From the NCBI GenBank assembly GCA_013400155.1, contig VXBM01000008.1:1065250-1129249 (forward strand): 64,000 nucleotides of DNA, read 5' to 3'. The notes beneath the pieces were generated by a model, which was not told the origin of the DNA, did not search any database, and saw only the letters and a program-made list of their open reading frames with translations. This DNA comes from Helopsaltes ochotensis. Taxonomy: Eukaryota; Chordata; Aves; Passeriformes; Locustellidae. The number at the start of each line of letters is the position of its first letter. Position 1 is the stretch's first letter. The translations under genes were made by a program, and so were the position numbers. Positions 1 through 12,650 of this stretch are shown piece after piece.

Positions 1-1278
1 CTCCTTGTTCATACCTGCAAAAAATAGATTGAAGTATCAAGATCAGTGACTGGATTAAAAGGTTGCTTTCATTCTTACCATCACACAATTCAAAAAGAAG
101 AAAATTGACCCAGATGAGAATTTTTAAAAAGACTAACTTCACAATATTTTCTGTAACAAGTGGAGGAAATTTGGAGCTATTACAAGTGTCTGTGATTTTT
201 TTTTCAGATTCTGCTTTGGAGATAGCGAACTCCTCATTTTCAAACACTTAGATCTATTTTTTTGTTAATAAACTGATTTCCTAGAGCTAAATGCTGTTCT
301 TTTTGCCCCCCTTAAATCCAGGCTATTGAATCTGTGCTCAAATGAGCTGAATAAATTGGAAATCAGAGATGGACCTGCTCAAAAAAAAAACCCAAAAAAC
401 CCCAAACCAAACCAAAACAACAAACAACAACAACAACAACAAACACCAAACCACATTGCTGAGTTCTGTGAAGTCTTTTCTTTGACCAATAGATTTGTAA
501 CTTTTACCTTTGTCCAGAGTGAAGGGAAGATGATTCCACCTTTTAGTAACTGATATGATTCATTAAACATCTTTAGATTTGTGTTCAGGCATAAAATAAC
601 TTCCTCTAAGAATATGCTGGCCCAACACAAGTCTCTGCTCGGACCTTTTCTTACCCTGACTGTACTAAACCCACCATGCAGAAGGTGTGATATCGTTTGG
701 AGCTTCAGGTATTCTGGTTATAACATCCTAAGTGGAGGGTACATGGGTGGAGGTCCTGTCATTGAAGATGTGGTGGTGTTCCCCATTACACTGGGCTGCT
801 GGTGGCTTGACACATTTAATCCAGCTACTGCATTTGTAACCATGCAGAGATAAATTTGAGGGCTTTCTATGGCAAGCCAACAGTCCAAATTGTGAGTAAG
901 ACCTAGGTGAAACTGGAGATTTTGGCACACTTTTGCAGTGCAGTCATGTTACAACTTCTGTCCCTTGCAGAAGTAGGGCCTCACAAGGACAGGCCACAAT
1001 CCTGTATTGCACAATTTTATGGAGAATTTTCAGCTGCAGCTTGATGGAGAGTGTACTGAACAAAGTTAAATCTAATATACTTCCTGAATGGCATGCAGAA
1101 AAACACCCTGATCTACTGTGTGTCCCACAGTCAGTGAATATTAGTGTTTTCTGTGCTGAATTCTGAACAGCACCAGATGGGAAAAAATAGCCAGCTAGGA
1201 AACATAATGCTGATTCAGAGGAATGGGTGAGGAACAAAATAAAAGCTAATAATAATATCTTGTTCTTTCTGAAAACAG
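1..1278 (+). other. NELL2: NELL2 intron, 3' part
   Basis: This is the downstream part of the intron before the penultimate NELL2 coding exon. It ends in an acceptor whose last bases are CTTTCTGAAAACAG. The preceding coding exon would encode more cysteine-rich VWC sequence. I looked for that and did not find it here, so it lies outside the window. The stretch holds an A-rich/CAA tract near 380-452 and a few chance open frames (for example 581-853) with no splice support or recognisable domain. Confidence 0.8.
380..452. repeat. A-rich/(CAA)n low-complexity tract
   Basis: A run of ten A at 381-390 passes into CCAAA and then CAA repeats. On the other strand it reads as TTG repeats and makes a spurious cysteine-rich open frame. 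Confidence 0.85.
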
Positions 1279-1503
1279 CAAGGAGAAGTTGACTGCTGGC
1301 CCTTGCCGTGCCCAGAGGTGGACTGTGAATTCAGTGTCCTCCCCGAGAACGAGTGCTGCCCGCGCTGTGTCACTGACCCCTGCCAGGCCGACACCATTCG
1401 CAACGACATCACTAAAACATGTCTGGATGAAACCAATGTCATTCGCTTCACTGGATCTTCTTGGATTAAGCATGGCACAGAGTGCACCCTCTGCCAGTGC
1501 AAG
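1279..1503 (+). CDS. NELL2: NELL2 penultimate coding exon (C-terminal VWC region)
   Basis: This exon encodes 75 residues of neural EGFL-like 2, a secreted glycoprotein with an N-terminal laminin-G/TSPN domain, VWC repeats and EGF-like repeats. From family knowledge, it is a Robo3 ligand in axon guidance and a ROS1 ligand in epididymal signalling. The translation starts QGEVDCWPLPCPEVDCEF and contains ECCPRC, the CCxxC end of a von Willebrand C domain. It then enters the last VWC unit (DPCQADTIRNDITKTCLDE, then CTLCQCK). Eleven cysteines are present. The exon lies between an AG acceptor (1277-1278) and a GT donor (1504-1505). It is 225 bases long and phase 0 at both ends. Joining it to 4201 restores the CQCK-NGHVCC motif typical of the NELL carboxy terminus. 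The near identity to my memory of NELL2, including the end QCLQEL, favours NELL2 over its paralogue NELL1. The open frame runs past the donor to a stop at 1570-1572, which matters only if the intron is retained. Confidence 0.95.
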
Positions 1504-4200
1504 GTAATAAAGGTTATAAAGATGAAGCTGAGATGCTTCTTCCCAGCTTGTTCTGTGGCACATAAATATTAATGCACTGAGGCTGGTCACTGAACAGTTG
1601 GTGTCTACACTTGTTTAAAAGCAACAGAGATGACAGTAAGTGTTCAGCTTAGTTAACTTTACTCTTGCAAGTGCTAGAAGCACGGTTTGATGTGCTAGCT
1701 GATCAGAAGCAAGACGACAGCTCATGCTGCAGAGTGCTGTGGACACTGTGCTGGGCTTCGCCTTTCCACCAGGATAGCTCAATTCGAGCCTAAACATGGA
1801 GCTCCAAGCTCCCTGCTATCTTGGAAACGTGCGAGCATGGCTGTGTAAGCCTAGACTTTGCGCAAGAAATTTGTTCAGTGTGATACTATATTGTTACTGG
1901 ACCTAATTGAATTGCTTTTTGAGAATAGTAATTGTTTTCAGAATAAAAGAACTAGTTATATGGTCACATAGCTTTCGTACTTTAAAATTAATCAACATGT
2001 TTAGAACATTTACTGGTTTTATACTCAAAGAAATTGATTGGGGAGAAAAATTAATGGCTATGGGCGTATGTGAATCCTGGCATCTCTTTTTGAGGATGAA
2101 AAAGAAAAAGGGCTTAACATAAGTGTTTCTATTCAAAATAAGATCAGAAAGTGAATTGTGTTTTCTGCCACCCGATATTGAACAGTGACAATATGTGTTT
2201 CCACAGCGGACAAGGAGAGAGAGCAGGATTCATCCATAGTTCTTTACTTATTACTGAAATTCACAGTTGATTTTGGGCTTTAGTCTGTGTTCTTCCCAAG
2301 CAAGATGCTTCCCAAACTCCAATACATGGTACAAATAACCATTTGAAAAGGTGCTCATAAGGAAAAAAAAAATGTATCTTCAACACCTCCTTCTGTGAGA
2401 ATTCTGTGTGATCAGGCAGCAGAAGCTGTCAAGTTTCACCTCCTTCCTCTACTTTGCCTGATGCAATACTGTGTGCAATAGGTGCTACTGTGAAGGCATA
2501 GTCCTTTTTCAAGGGCAGTGATATGCACCAAGTAAGCGTCAGCATTTGTCCTGATGTCAGAATGGATCAGTGGTGAGAAGAAAATGCTGCAATCTGACAG
2601 ACTGGTTAATGGCTAGAAAGCCAGCTGCTGCCCAGGGTATGTTGAAACAGGCTTACAGGCAGAAACCTGTACTTTTGGGGTCCAATAGCTAGTGCTATAC
2701 ACCAGCTCCAGTGTTAGAAGTTACTTGTTACTCAGGCAAGTTGCTCAGGTTCTTATGCATCTGGTGCCTCATTTCATGTAGAAGAAATTGTGTGTGGTTC
2801 CTCCCTAAAGCACTTTTGGGACTTGGTGATGGGAAGTGTACTCTTACTGTACTGCTAATCAGTGGCAGTGCAGAAGGCATGTATCAGTTCTGATCATGGC
2901 CACCTAAGTGCTGCTCCCATATGGCCTTTTGTGTTAAGACTGAACCTTAAGCATTGACTAATTGGTATTCAGTGTGAACACAAACACAGACTTACCAAAT
3001 CCATTGCTGCCTTGTGAACATAGTGAGGATTAAAACAGATACTCTACCAAACTCCGTAATTTTAATGACTCGTGTGTGACTCTACCTAACAAAGAAGATG
3101 TTTGTCCCTAAACAAGTCCAAATCTTATTCAATTCTCCTTACAGAGCAATGTTCATTTTGAAATATGCTATCTGCTCATATTGCCAGTATTTTAGTATTG
3201 CAGTTCTGCGTGCAAGCAGCCCATTCCCTCCAGATCAGGATAGTGGTGTGCCCAGTTTGTATAGTGCTCCTTCTCATTCACCCCACTCTTCTCTTGTAAA
3301 GCATCTCATGGAAGGTCAAAGCTCCCGTCTAAGCCTCTCTAAACAAGCTATAGCAAAATAGGTTTACACAAATCCTTTAAGAATTTAGAAACCTGGGCAT
3401 CAGCTAAAGCAGACTTAGCCACAAAAAAAAAAATTCTAATCACAAGTAAAGAAGGGGGAGAGTAGGATTATAACCTCCTGTAACAGAAGGAGTGAACGAA
3501 AATGCTGGAATTATTCAGACCTTGGTTTTAATAAGTCCTGTCGGTTTAGTCAATTGAATGTATTTAGACTAATTTATAAATAATACTCTTTTTTTATTTG
3601 CATTGTAAGAATCAGACTTAAGAAGTAGTAGAGAGGCAGAAGTGATTTCCCCCATATTTTAATGATGTCCATAGGCAATCTGTTCCTTTAACTGCCCTTA
3701 GTATTTTCATAAGAATTTCTGGAGTATTTGGAAAGAGTTTATGGATTAATGTTTGCCGGTGTTACAGCCAGGATGCATGAAGTTGAGGCATTCAGGACTA
3801 AATAAAACTCAGAATCCCTTCTGCCTGATCTGAATAAAACTCCCAAGTGCCTTGTCTTGTTCAACAGCTTTATGAATTTGAGCAGATGCCTGATACCTTT
3901 ATATTGGGAGCATTCCCTCCACTGATCCCAGCTTCTTTCAGTTTGAGTGTTGTAGCTCTGGGACACAGACCACAACAAGCCAAGCAATTAGAGGAATCAT
4001 AATAGACTGTTCCCTCGGGCAACATAAGGACATGAGGACAATGTCATGAATCCGATCCAAGGCTGTACATGTTTTGTATTTTATGAGTCTGTACGTTCAA
4101 ATCTGATGGGTATTTGCAAACAACAGAGCTTGTTAAATTTACTTGTTTTGTACAAGATGCAAATTGTTTCAATTCTTCTTTCTGTTTTTCCATCCTTTAG
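1504..4200 (+). other. NELL2: NELL2 last intron
   Basis: This 2,697-base phase-0 intron has donor GTAATA and an acceptor with a strong pyrimidine tract (TTCTTCTTTCTGTTTTTCCATCCTTTAG). An AATAAA hexamer at 1506-1511 lies inside the donor region. I see no further exon. The open frames in it (for example 1907-2122 and 3098-3361) have no domain or splice support. No mobile element is clearly recognisable. Confidence 0.88.
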
Positions 4201-4251
4201 AATGGCCATGTCTGTTGCTCAGTGGATCCACAGTGCCTTCAGGAACTGTGA
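4201..4251 (+). CDS. NELL2: NELL2 terminal coding exon
   Basis: This short last coding segment encodes NGHVCCSVDPQCLQEL and ends in a TGA stop at 4249-4251. It supplies the last three cysteines (CC and QC) of the C-terminal VWC unit begun in the exon at 1279-1503, so the two exons together carry 14 cysteines. It joins in phase 0 through a canonical AG acceptor. The final VDPQCLQEL matches the known NELL2 carboxy terminus and is the main reason for calling NELL2. It is missed by simple long-open-frame searches because only 17 codons, including the stop, are coding. Confidence 0.95.
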   Translation, partial: NGHVCCSVDPQCLQEL

Positions 4252-4777
4252 CACCAACAACTATCTCGCAAGCAGTTTCTGGATAAAGAATTTTCGTTCA
4301 CAGAAATAGACCTTTAGACCAAAAATTGTTCAAAAGTAAAACAAGATTAGGTTGGTTTTGTCTATCTGAAGTGCAGATATGTGATGAACTCGGTTACCTG
4401 AGTCAGAGTGAAATTTATGGGACTCAAGCTCAGATATGTAAACCTTTGTATGAGGTTAGGCCCAAGTCTTCTGGCTATTTGTCTGTCCGGCATCCTTGTG
4501 CAGAATGTTTAGGTTAGTTTAAAGTGACACAATGTAATGCTGTACATAATGATGTCAAGATCTAAAAATCAACTAGGAGCTCTTATAGGGTCCTGCAAAT
4601 CTTTGAGAGTCCAACGCTTGACCAGATGCAGCGGATTTACAGATAATCATATTTGGAACTGCACAAATGTGTTTGATTGCTTACTGCAGAACTTAGCCGA
4701 TGTTTGAGTAAAAGGATGAAGCCTTCAGGAATAATGAACCTAGCAGCTAAGATGTGATATGTACAGTATGTGCGCTG

Positions 4778-4853
4778 AAAAAAAAAAAAGATAGAAGTTA
4801 TTGTAAAAACAAAAAACAAAACAAGAAAAAAAAAGAATAAAAAAAAAGAAAAC
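4778..4853. repeat. A-rich low-complexity tract in NELL2 3' UTR
   Basis: This tract is mostly A with scattered C, G and T. It includes an internal AATAAA at 4836-4841 that is less convincing as a poly(A) signal than the one at 4985 because it sits in simple A-rich sequence. Such a tract can cause internal oligo(dT) priming in cDNA libraries. Confidence 0.85.
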
Positions 4854-4984
4854 CCGTGATGCACAGGCATGGCTTCTTAATGTTTTCTGATGGGAAAAGT
4901 CATCAATATTTCCTTGTTTTACTGCACTTACTATTATTTCTTGATTGACTTTGTTCAGTATAAGCTCGTTCTTGTGCAAATTTA

Positions 4985-4990
4985 AATAAA
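4985..4990 (+). terminator. NELL2: NELL2 poly(A) signal
   Basis: A canonical AATAAA is followed about 20 bases later by a GT-rich element (AGTTTCTGTTTGTG, about 5007-5020). Cleavage would fall near 5000-5007. This is the best-formed poly(A) site downstream of the NELL2 stop. Confidence 0.6.
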
Positions 4991-5020
4991 TATTTCTCTT
5001 ACCTTAAGTTTCTGTTTGTG

Positions 5021-8000
5021 CCATCTTTCCTTTTCAAGGACTTAATTTTCATGTGTGCTGTTACTTCTTTGCCAGTACTCCTGGGAATGTGGACAATGCA
5101 GGTGAAGTGTTCCCTGTCTAGCTCCTCTACATGTGGGAGCTTATGCCCAGCACAGGCTTATACCTATCATGTCTTATTTTTGTTAAGATACACATAAGTA
5201 ATTTGTCTTTACAGTGGATTAAACAGCAAGTTCATGTACCTAAAGATCAGATCCTATGTACCAGCAGAGTGTTGTCATGAAGAGTCAGTAGAGACCATTT
5301 GTGTATGACTTGCATCTGCTCAGATTTACAGGGGATCTTCTCCAAATTCTTCCTCTCTCCAGCTGCCAAGGATTGGTTTGTCTTCTCTAAGCTCTGCAGC
5401 TGTTTTTTGCTGTTTGTGTGAAGTATGTTAATGCGTGGGGATTACTTAAAAAATGCAAACCTTATTGTCACTATTGTTCTGTTGGGACAGTAAATAAAGG
5501 AGGCTACGTGATCAAAGCTGTGTTATTCTCAAAGAGAAATAAAGAATAAAGTAATGCTTCCAAATTGCAGAATGAAAATGCATCATGAACAGTGGAGACA
5601 AAGCAGGAGAGGAGGAAGATGCCCAAGATGACAGCATTCTTTAGATACAACTTTAGTACTCATACTCTTTTTCAAAGTGCCTTACTGCTCTTTGGCATCT
5701 CTTTTAGGAGTCCACTAGATTGTCATGAAACCTGAAGAGGCAAAACTTTCATTAATATTGCTCCTGTGTGATATGAAGTCACAAGGGAAGTCCATGTATG
5801 TGGTTTTACAAAACAGAGTTAATTCCTGCAAACAGGTGCCACTTCAGTCTCATGTACAGCAGGAGATCAAAGGAAACTCATGCAACCATGTGTGTCCAGC
5901 AGGCATTCCCTTGAACCCTCAGTGTCTACTGAGGACTGGATGTTTTTGGATTAGGAGATATAAGAGACGCTAGGTCACCAAACGCTGAGTCTAAACAAGT
6001 GCAAGAAACTAAAAATTGGGGGGAAAAAAGACTCAAATGGATATTTTACATTGAACCAATAAAGTTATGAAAATTTCCAGACCAAATAAAACCTTTTCCT
6101 CATCTAGTCCATAAATAACAGATATTCAAGGTTTTGGTTTTTTGGTTTTTTTTTTCCTGTTTTGTCCTATTCCTGACAAGCTGCAATCACAATTTTTAAA
6201 GGAGAGAGTTATCTCCTTAAAAAAACATTGCCTTCTCTGCAATGTTTTCTTGCCTGGTAGTAATTGTCAAGAGGTCATGTTTTTGCCTCAGACTCTGAGG
6301 CACATCTCCAGTGGATTTCATGAGCAGCTGCATGCCTGTTTCTGAGAGAAGGTTTAGCAGAAGTTGTGTACCCTCTGAGAACTGCACTTAAATTTCATTC
6401 TAGAATAGGTACAAGATAGACATAGAAAATGCGTGAAGACCAGAGTTCTTTTTTTGAAAAGAATGAACCTTTTTGAAGGGCAGAATCCTTGAGCTTTGGC
6501 AAAGGCTGCACAAAGTTCTGAAGAGAAGCACTGGAGCTGGTAGATATCTACAGAACATTGTAAGCATCCCTATTTTGGCAATGAATAGAAAAGTTGCAGG
6601 TGAGGCAAGTGTCTCTGTCCTTAATCTGGTTCTGTGTATCCTCTGACTTTGGTTTCAGAGCTATGACAAATATGAGAACTCTAAGGATAATTATGTCTAA
6701 AATATTTTCTCAATCCTTTTTCTAAAAGAGTAATACTGGTGGTTAATACCAGCTTTTAATCAAAACTGAAATGGTGTAGAGATGAAAAACAAACATCCAT
6801 TTTCTTTTCTTGCCTACCCTGACCTGAGTGTTGAAGGATCTTTCTACTATTGTGGGTTTGTGAAACTCAGTGCAGTACACTAATAGGCTAAAAAGCCAAA
6901 AATTGAGACATAAGGTAATAGCTAAAACTTGAATCTGATCCTTGGAGAGACACTCAGTATTGCATGTAAAGAGCAGAAGTCATACTACAGAACAAAGCTG
7001 GAATTCTCTACTAAATAAAAAATGAGAATGGTTTCAGTGAATATTGTCTAATTTATCAATGTTTAAGGTTACTAATCAGTTGGGAGTTCCTCTAAAGGTC
7101 AGCAAACTCCAAGAAGACATATCAGTGACCCTCATTTTCATTCCTTTTCACCCCCTCTTCCCCATCTCCCTCTTGTTCAGCCTAGCCGGTAATTAGTAGC
7201 TCGTGTCTTTCATTTACCTGGAAAGGTAAATTTAAATATGATTAAAAATTGATGTCTTATTTCCAAACCTGAATTATCTGTTAGACACTATAGTCAAAAA
7301 AAACCAAAAAACCAAAACCAAAAAACCTATTCTGAACGATGCAAGTACATTCTGCTCTCTTACTGGCCTTTCATTATTGATGCAGTGTTTGCAGTACCAA
7401 AATTCAATAACTTCCATAGAGGAATTGTCACCTCTCTGCAGAGTAATTGCCCAAAGTTAATAGACCTACATATATAATGGCAGAGATGTCTTCAGTTACA
7501 ATGCTGAATTCAGTGCTATGGTGAAACAGGTTGACAGAATGCAGCAGCATTGTAGGACTGTTGAAAAGGGACCTAACTGTGCACCTGAATATTTCTGGTA
7601 CCCACAAATTTACTAGGGGCAGTACTAGCCATTGCATTTTTATAGGATGCCTAAGAGTATTTGTGCAGGGAGGGCTGTAAAAGTTCCCTCCTTCATTTCC
7701 AGCATAGGATCTTGCTATTAGCTCCACTGGCCTACAGCAGGTTCATCCTGGGTCACCTCAGAGAGGCACATTTGAGCTGGCTCCAAATGCAGGATGTGTG
7801 TGCAGCAGGATCTCCCCCTCCACAGATTCTCCAAAGTGAAGAAGGCTCCCAGTGCAGCAAATGGCAGTGCTGAGCTCACATGCCCTCTCAACAGGAGGGA
7901 ACTCCCTTGGTTTCGCAGATAAAAATAGCAGTAGCTTTAAAGTAGGGCTCTGCTAGTTATTTTTTAATAGAGTAACTTGCTCACAGGCAAATGCAGTTTA

Positions 8001-11000
8001 ACTTGTCCCCAAAGCAGTTAATAATTTAAGCTAAAAATCACTAGCTAGCTTTTGCCTACCCTATAAAGAAAATGTTTTGGAGTAATACAAGTAAGAAGGC
8101 TAGAGCAGCTCTGGCATCTCCTGAGTGGGTGCCCTGTGTCCCTTCTTCAGTGCACTGGTAAAAGCCCACTGCAGTCGTGTCCTCTACCCTAGTCACAGTC
8201 ATATTGACTAATCCTGTCTGTGTCTCCTGTTGATATTTTAATTTCCAATTAAAGATTAAAAGCTTCTTGTTGATTTAGTATAGTGGGCAAACCTCTGTCC
8301 TGGGAGAAAAGACAAAATGTACCACTGGATTTTTAAGTAAGGAGAAGCATTTTTAAGAGGGCCTGAAAAGAAAAAGATGGTGTTAAAAACTGCTTTCCAT
8401 CTCTCTGTGGCTGCTTTTCAGCCTTGTGAATGGCCACTAGCATGTCAGTGTATTTCACTTTTTTCTTTTTGACAGTAAGGTACTAATACAAAATGATAAA
8501 AAAAATATCAACTGTTGAAATGAATTTCTCATCTAGGTCTGCACTAATCAGTATTTTCTTATTGTCAGAGCTTATATAGTCTGTAAAATACCAAACAGGT
8601 ATTGTTTACTATAGCAGGAGATTTACAATCCTATGGCCTACTAATCTGTTCATAGATTATTTCTATAACTTCCAACTTTAACTACTACAAACCATAACAA
8701 TCTATCGATCATATAATTTTCATCCTTAAGATTAAAAACTCAATAACTATGCTCCATCTCAAAATCTGTTTTTTCAGTAATCTCATGTTATCATTTAAGA
8801 CTTCAAATGTAACTCTCATTTATGTATCAGCAGTATTGCTTGGAATTATAAAATAAAATTGTTTAAGGGCTTATTTTAGGACTGAGTCATATATGAAAAC
8901 CAGAATAACTAGATTTGCATCACTACAGGTAGAGAGCATCCATCTAAATAGAACAACAGAAACAAAGTAGACTCCGATGCAATTTCCTGATGGGTGAAGA
9001 AATTTCAGGAGGGGAGACAGGAACAATCCCACTGATGTTAATTTGGTCCTGTCCTCTTCTAATGACTGCTGATCTGAACAAGAGGAGGGATGCAGCCTTG
9101 TGCATGGTTACCTCAGTTTTTACAAGAAGCTCCTTAGCTGATGCTGGTTTTGAATTTTTCACCTGACTGACGGAACCACAGCTTTTTCCTATTTATTTTC
9201 TTAGTGCCTTTGGTAAAAATGTAAAAATGCCTAAAAGGGCCAATGTAGGACGGTTCTTGCCCCATTTGAAGCAGGCACTGTATCACAGCTGGAGCATCCT
9301 GCCCAAGGCAGCTGTAGGCACCAGCCAGCCAGGGTGGGGGGCTACCTAAAGGTGTAATCCTGCTGTTTTTATCAGCTATGTGTAGTTGGGGGTTCTGTGA
9401 ACTGTCACCATCAGCTGAGACTGATTCTTCTTTCAACCTTGCAAGGCAGTCTCCCCTTTTGGCTGCTGTATGTGGATTTTGCATGTCATATGGTTTGTCA
9501 GTGCAAAGAGATGCAGGGGTGGGTTTGGTGCTGTCCCAAGAGCTCCCTTATCACCCCAACACATGCAACCCACAGCACAGGAAAGGTAAGGTCTGCCTTC
9601 AAGTCAGGAGGAAAAGAAGCCAGGCCCTTTAGTTGCTTTCCAAGGAAAAATGCTTGTGTTCACCTCATTCACACTGGACAAACTGTGCATGTTCACAAAC
9701 ATGCCTCAAAGTGCAGTCCTCTCACTGCTTTGCTGTTTCATGATCATGCAGCTCTGCAGAAGTTGCCCCAGTAAACTGAGGGCTAGCCCCAAGCCATGGC
9801 CAGCTTCCCCGCCACAGGACCCTTTTGGGGAGATGCCTGTGGATGCAGCTTTACAGCTGGTGCTTTCAAGGCCTGGACTGGGCAGCTCCTCCTCCCCTGC
9901 CCAGATGGGTCAGGCTGGTGACAAATGGATGTCAAAGTCAGTTAATGAAGATGGTGTTAAAATTTGGCCTTGCAGACACTGCTGGTGACAAGCTGAGGGG
10001 ATAATACTGATATTACTTAAATGATCTTTTTAAAATCAGCCTCTTTTTAGATTTTAAATTTCCATTGGGTAATAACTACATTTGATGGGCCCTGATGCTC
10101 CTTCGAAGAACACAGCATGTGAGAAAGAAATTATTCTTTCCTCACCTGGTAAGCTTGAGAGGCTGCTCAGCTGCTGTTGCCTTCAAAGGAAAGAGAAATG
10201 CAGCGCACGGAGCCTGTGGCCCCACCACAACTCAGCAGAAACACATGTTGCATGCTGGCCAGTGTGGGTGGCACTGACTGCCTTCTCTGGGCAGCCTCTA
10301 GCCTCAGCAGCAAAGGCACTTTAATGGCAATTATGTGGTGCTGTTCCCACCCTCATCTCCTCTGTGGCTGCCAGTAATAGCACCTGGCAGATCATTTTCG
10401 ATGTTGGTCACTCCCTGCATTGCTCCCATAACAGGTGATGTTATTCTCCCATCTTTTCAAACTTTCCTACATGGAATTTATCACTCCTTGGCCTAGAGAT
10501 CACTCATGTTGGTTTAGAGGTTTTAGCCGGTGTTAACCATCCCTTCACAAAAACTAAAATATATGGATTCCCACTTGTGCATTTTATATGTTGCTAATAT
10601 ACTGTACAGTAAAGTCATTGAATTTGGATAAATATTGGAGTCAAATTCTTACTTGAGTCCCAGTTTTCACATTTCAGGTTCATCTGTGTTTTCTATTGCT
10701 TTGGAAATTGAACCAAACTGAGTAAGTGGTTGCTGAAATTCTAATTAACTTGGTTTGCTTTAATCCTCATTGAAAGAGAAAACAAAGAATCCACTTCTGG
10801 GTTTTTTTAACAGAAGCAGCTTCCAAAATCTGCAGCCCAGAAGGCCAGTTTGTACCCTCACAATCACAGGTCTAATTTCTTGAATCATCTTACACCAAAA
10901 TTTAAAATGCTTCATCAATTCCCAAAAAAGCTATAGATATTCAGACATTTATATGGCCCATTTAAGTGATCTTTTTGTTTCTTATATTGCAAGGTTTTGT

Positions 11001-12139
11001 CATTAGCTTTTGAATGATTTTTGCATGCTTCATGTATTTGAATTTCTTCTTGTGGGTAATATCCTTTTGCACATAAAGCTTTTCAGCTGTTGAATTTGAA
11101 TTTTTTTAGCTATTAGAATTTAAGGTTCATATACAAAATATATTCCTGAAATATATACACCTGATCAGCAAAAGAAAATCCTACAGAGAGATGCATTTGG
11201 CCCAATACACATGATAGTGAAGGCAAAACTGTGTTTGATCTAGTATTTGAAATAGTTTTTGTGGTTTATTGTGTTCTTCAGCTGTGCTCCAGAAGGTTTG
11301 CAATCATCTATTTTTAAGTATAAACCTGGATTCTGAACAATCAATGAGTACAAGGTCAACTGCAGCCATTGCCTGCCTGGTGTGAATCAAAACTTAAGAC
11401 ACATGGACATTTGTAGAGAAAATAGAGAAGCAGAGATCTCACCATCACCAAAATATTTTTCATGTTCAAAAATAAATATATGAAATGGTATCAAGTGAAT
11501 TAGGTAATTTTTTTTTCCAGACTTTGAGAGCAAAAATCAGGGAAAAACATAGAGGTGAATTTATAGTGTGTTTACTGACTACTGTACTGGTCTGCACCAG
11601 AAAATCCTGAGACGGCGCTGACTGAATAGTGCAGATATTGGTCAGCAGTTAAAACACTTCTTCAGGGTAAAAAACTGTCTGTGACTGAAAAACTTGTGGT
11701 GCTGAGATTTAGACAAGTTGCCCAACTGATTAAAGGCACCTGAACATGGTGAGGTGATGGTGGAGGAGCAGTTGAGGGATGCTGCTGACCCCTTCTTTGG
11801 TCAGGTACAGCTGACCCCTCTGCAGGCCTCCTCACAGTGGGTTTGGGGCAGGCACGTGACAGCTACTGTGCTATGGCTCAAGGTCTTCAGGAGGTGGTCA
11901 CTGCTTCTGGTTGTGTTTGTACTTGCTTTGGGACAAAAGCACTCAGTTCTGACAGGAACCTCCTGCCATGGACGCCTGGCAGCAGGAGAGCTGTTGGCAC
12001 AGATGCTGGCAACTGTTAGCTTGCTGCCTTGAGGGGCAATGACTTCTGGCCAAGGAGACACCAACAGACATCAGGGAGTTGATCTGAGACCCAGAGAAGT
12101 GGAGATTTTCCCTCATATTAAGATCTGTGTTAAGATTTG
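5021..12139. other. NELL2-TMEM117 intergenic DNA, part 1
   Basis: No gene is supported here. Open frames up to about 125 codons (for example 9397-9774 and 9134-9484) overlap one another on both strands and show no conserved domain, splice structure or initiation context I trust. Small simple tracts are present, such as CCAAAA repeats at 7296-7327. AATAAA hexamers near 5490, 5540 and 6055 could be distal NELL2 poly(A) sites. Confidence 0.7.
7296..7327. repeat. A-rich/(CCAAAA)n tract
   Basis: A short run of A is followed by imperfect CCAAAA units. Confidence 0.75.
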
Positions 12140-12650
12140 ATTGTTTTGTTTACTAGAGAGATGCCTCTCTAATAAGAGAGGAAGGATCTCCCATCAGTGT
12201 GCCCCCTGAATTAAGGTGCAAACAGACCGTATGCTGAAGTCTATAATAAAGATTTTATTTATTAAAAAAAGTGAGGCAGAGGTAGAAACAAATAGGAAAA
12301 AAGCAGGAGGTGGAGAGAGAGTGATAAAGAGACATTAGGTAGAAAGGTATCACAACCCATGGATCCAGTAGGTGTTCTGTTGGTTCTCTCTGGTCTTCTG
12401 GTCTTCTTGGTCATGGAGATCCCATGAAACATGGAGTTCAATGGGTTAACATATGTTCAGCTCTATGTGGGAATATCAAGGTAGCTCTTCTAGAGTGTCT
12501 TTTGGAATACTGTGGATCATGTGCAGTCCTCTGGTGGAAGACATTCAGTCTCACAGACCGAGGCCCTGAAATTTTTATTCACATGCTAAATGAAAGAGCG
12601 CTACCAACCCCTTGTTTTTAGTATGGTTGGAGCACTTACACATCGTATCT
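12140..12650 (-). mobile_element. Possible endogenous-retrovirus LTR remnant, reverse orientation
   Basis: The stretch has a TTTATTTATT block near 12255 (AATAAATAAA on the - strand). A purine-rich segment with GGCAGAGG and GGAGAGAGAG follows, then CACAACCCATGGATCCAG and a TCTGGTCTTCTGGTCTTCTTGG segment. This organisation resembles bird ERV LTRs lying in reverse, as I remember them. I could not find target-site duplications or exact TG...CA ends, so the boundaries are approximate. No retroviral coding region is visible beside it, which would suit a solo LTR. It could instead be ordinary unique sequence. Confidence 0.3.

Larger units (their letters stand above)
4252..5005 (+). other. NELL2: NELL2 3' untranslated region (inferred extent)
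   Basis: This runs from the NELL2 stop to the inferred cleavage site, about 750 bases. It is AT-rich and contains a long A-rich segment at about 4778-4853. The 3' limit is inferred from the AATAAA at 4985-4990 followed by a GT-rich stretch. Later hexamers near 5490, 5540 and 6055 could support longer isoforms. RNA evidence is not available here. Confidence 0.6.

Noticed and set aside
581..930. Overlapping open frames on both strands in the first NELL2 intron (70-90 codons)
   Set aside because: They have no VWC or EGF cysteine pattern, no matching splice sites and no recognised domain. They do not fit the missing upstream NELL2 exon.
1289..1590. Other frames across the NELL2 exon, on both strands
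   Set aside because: They are shadows of the real exon frame, which alone gives the conserved VWC cysteines.
9134..9988. Cluster of 84-125 codon open frames on both strands
   Set aside because: They overlap in several frames in locally GC-richer DNA, with no domain, no splice signals and no conserved motif.
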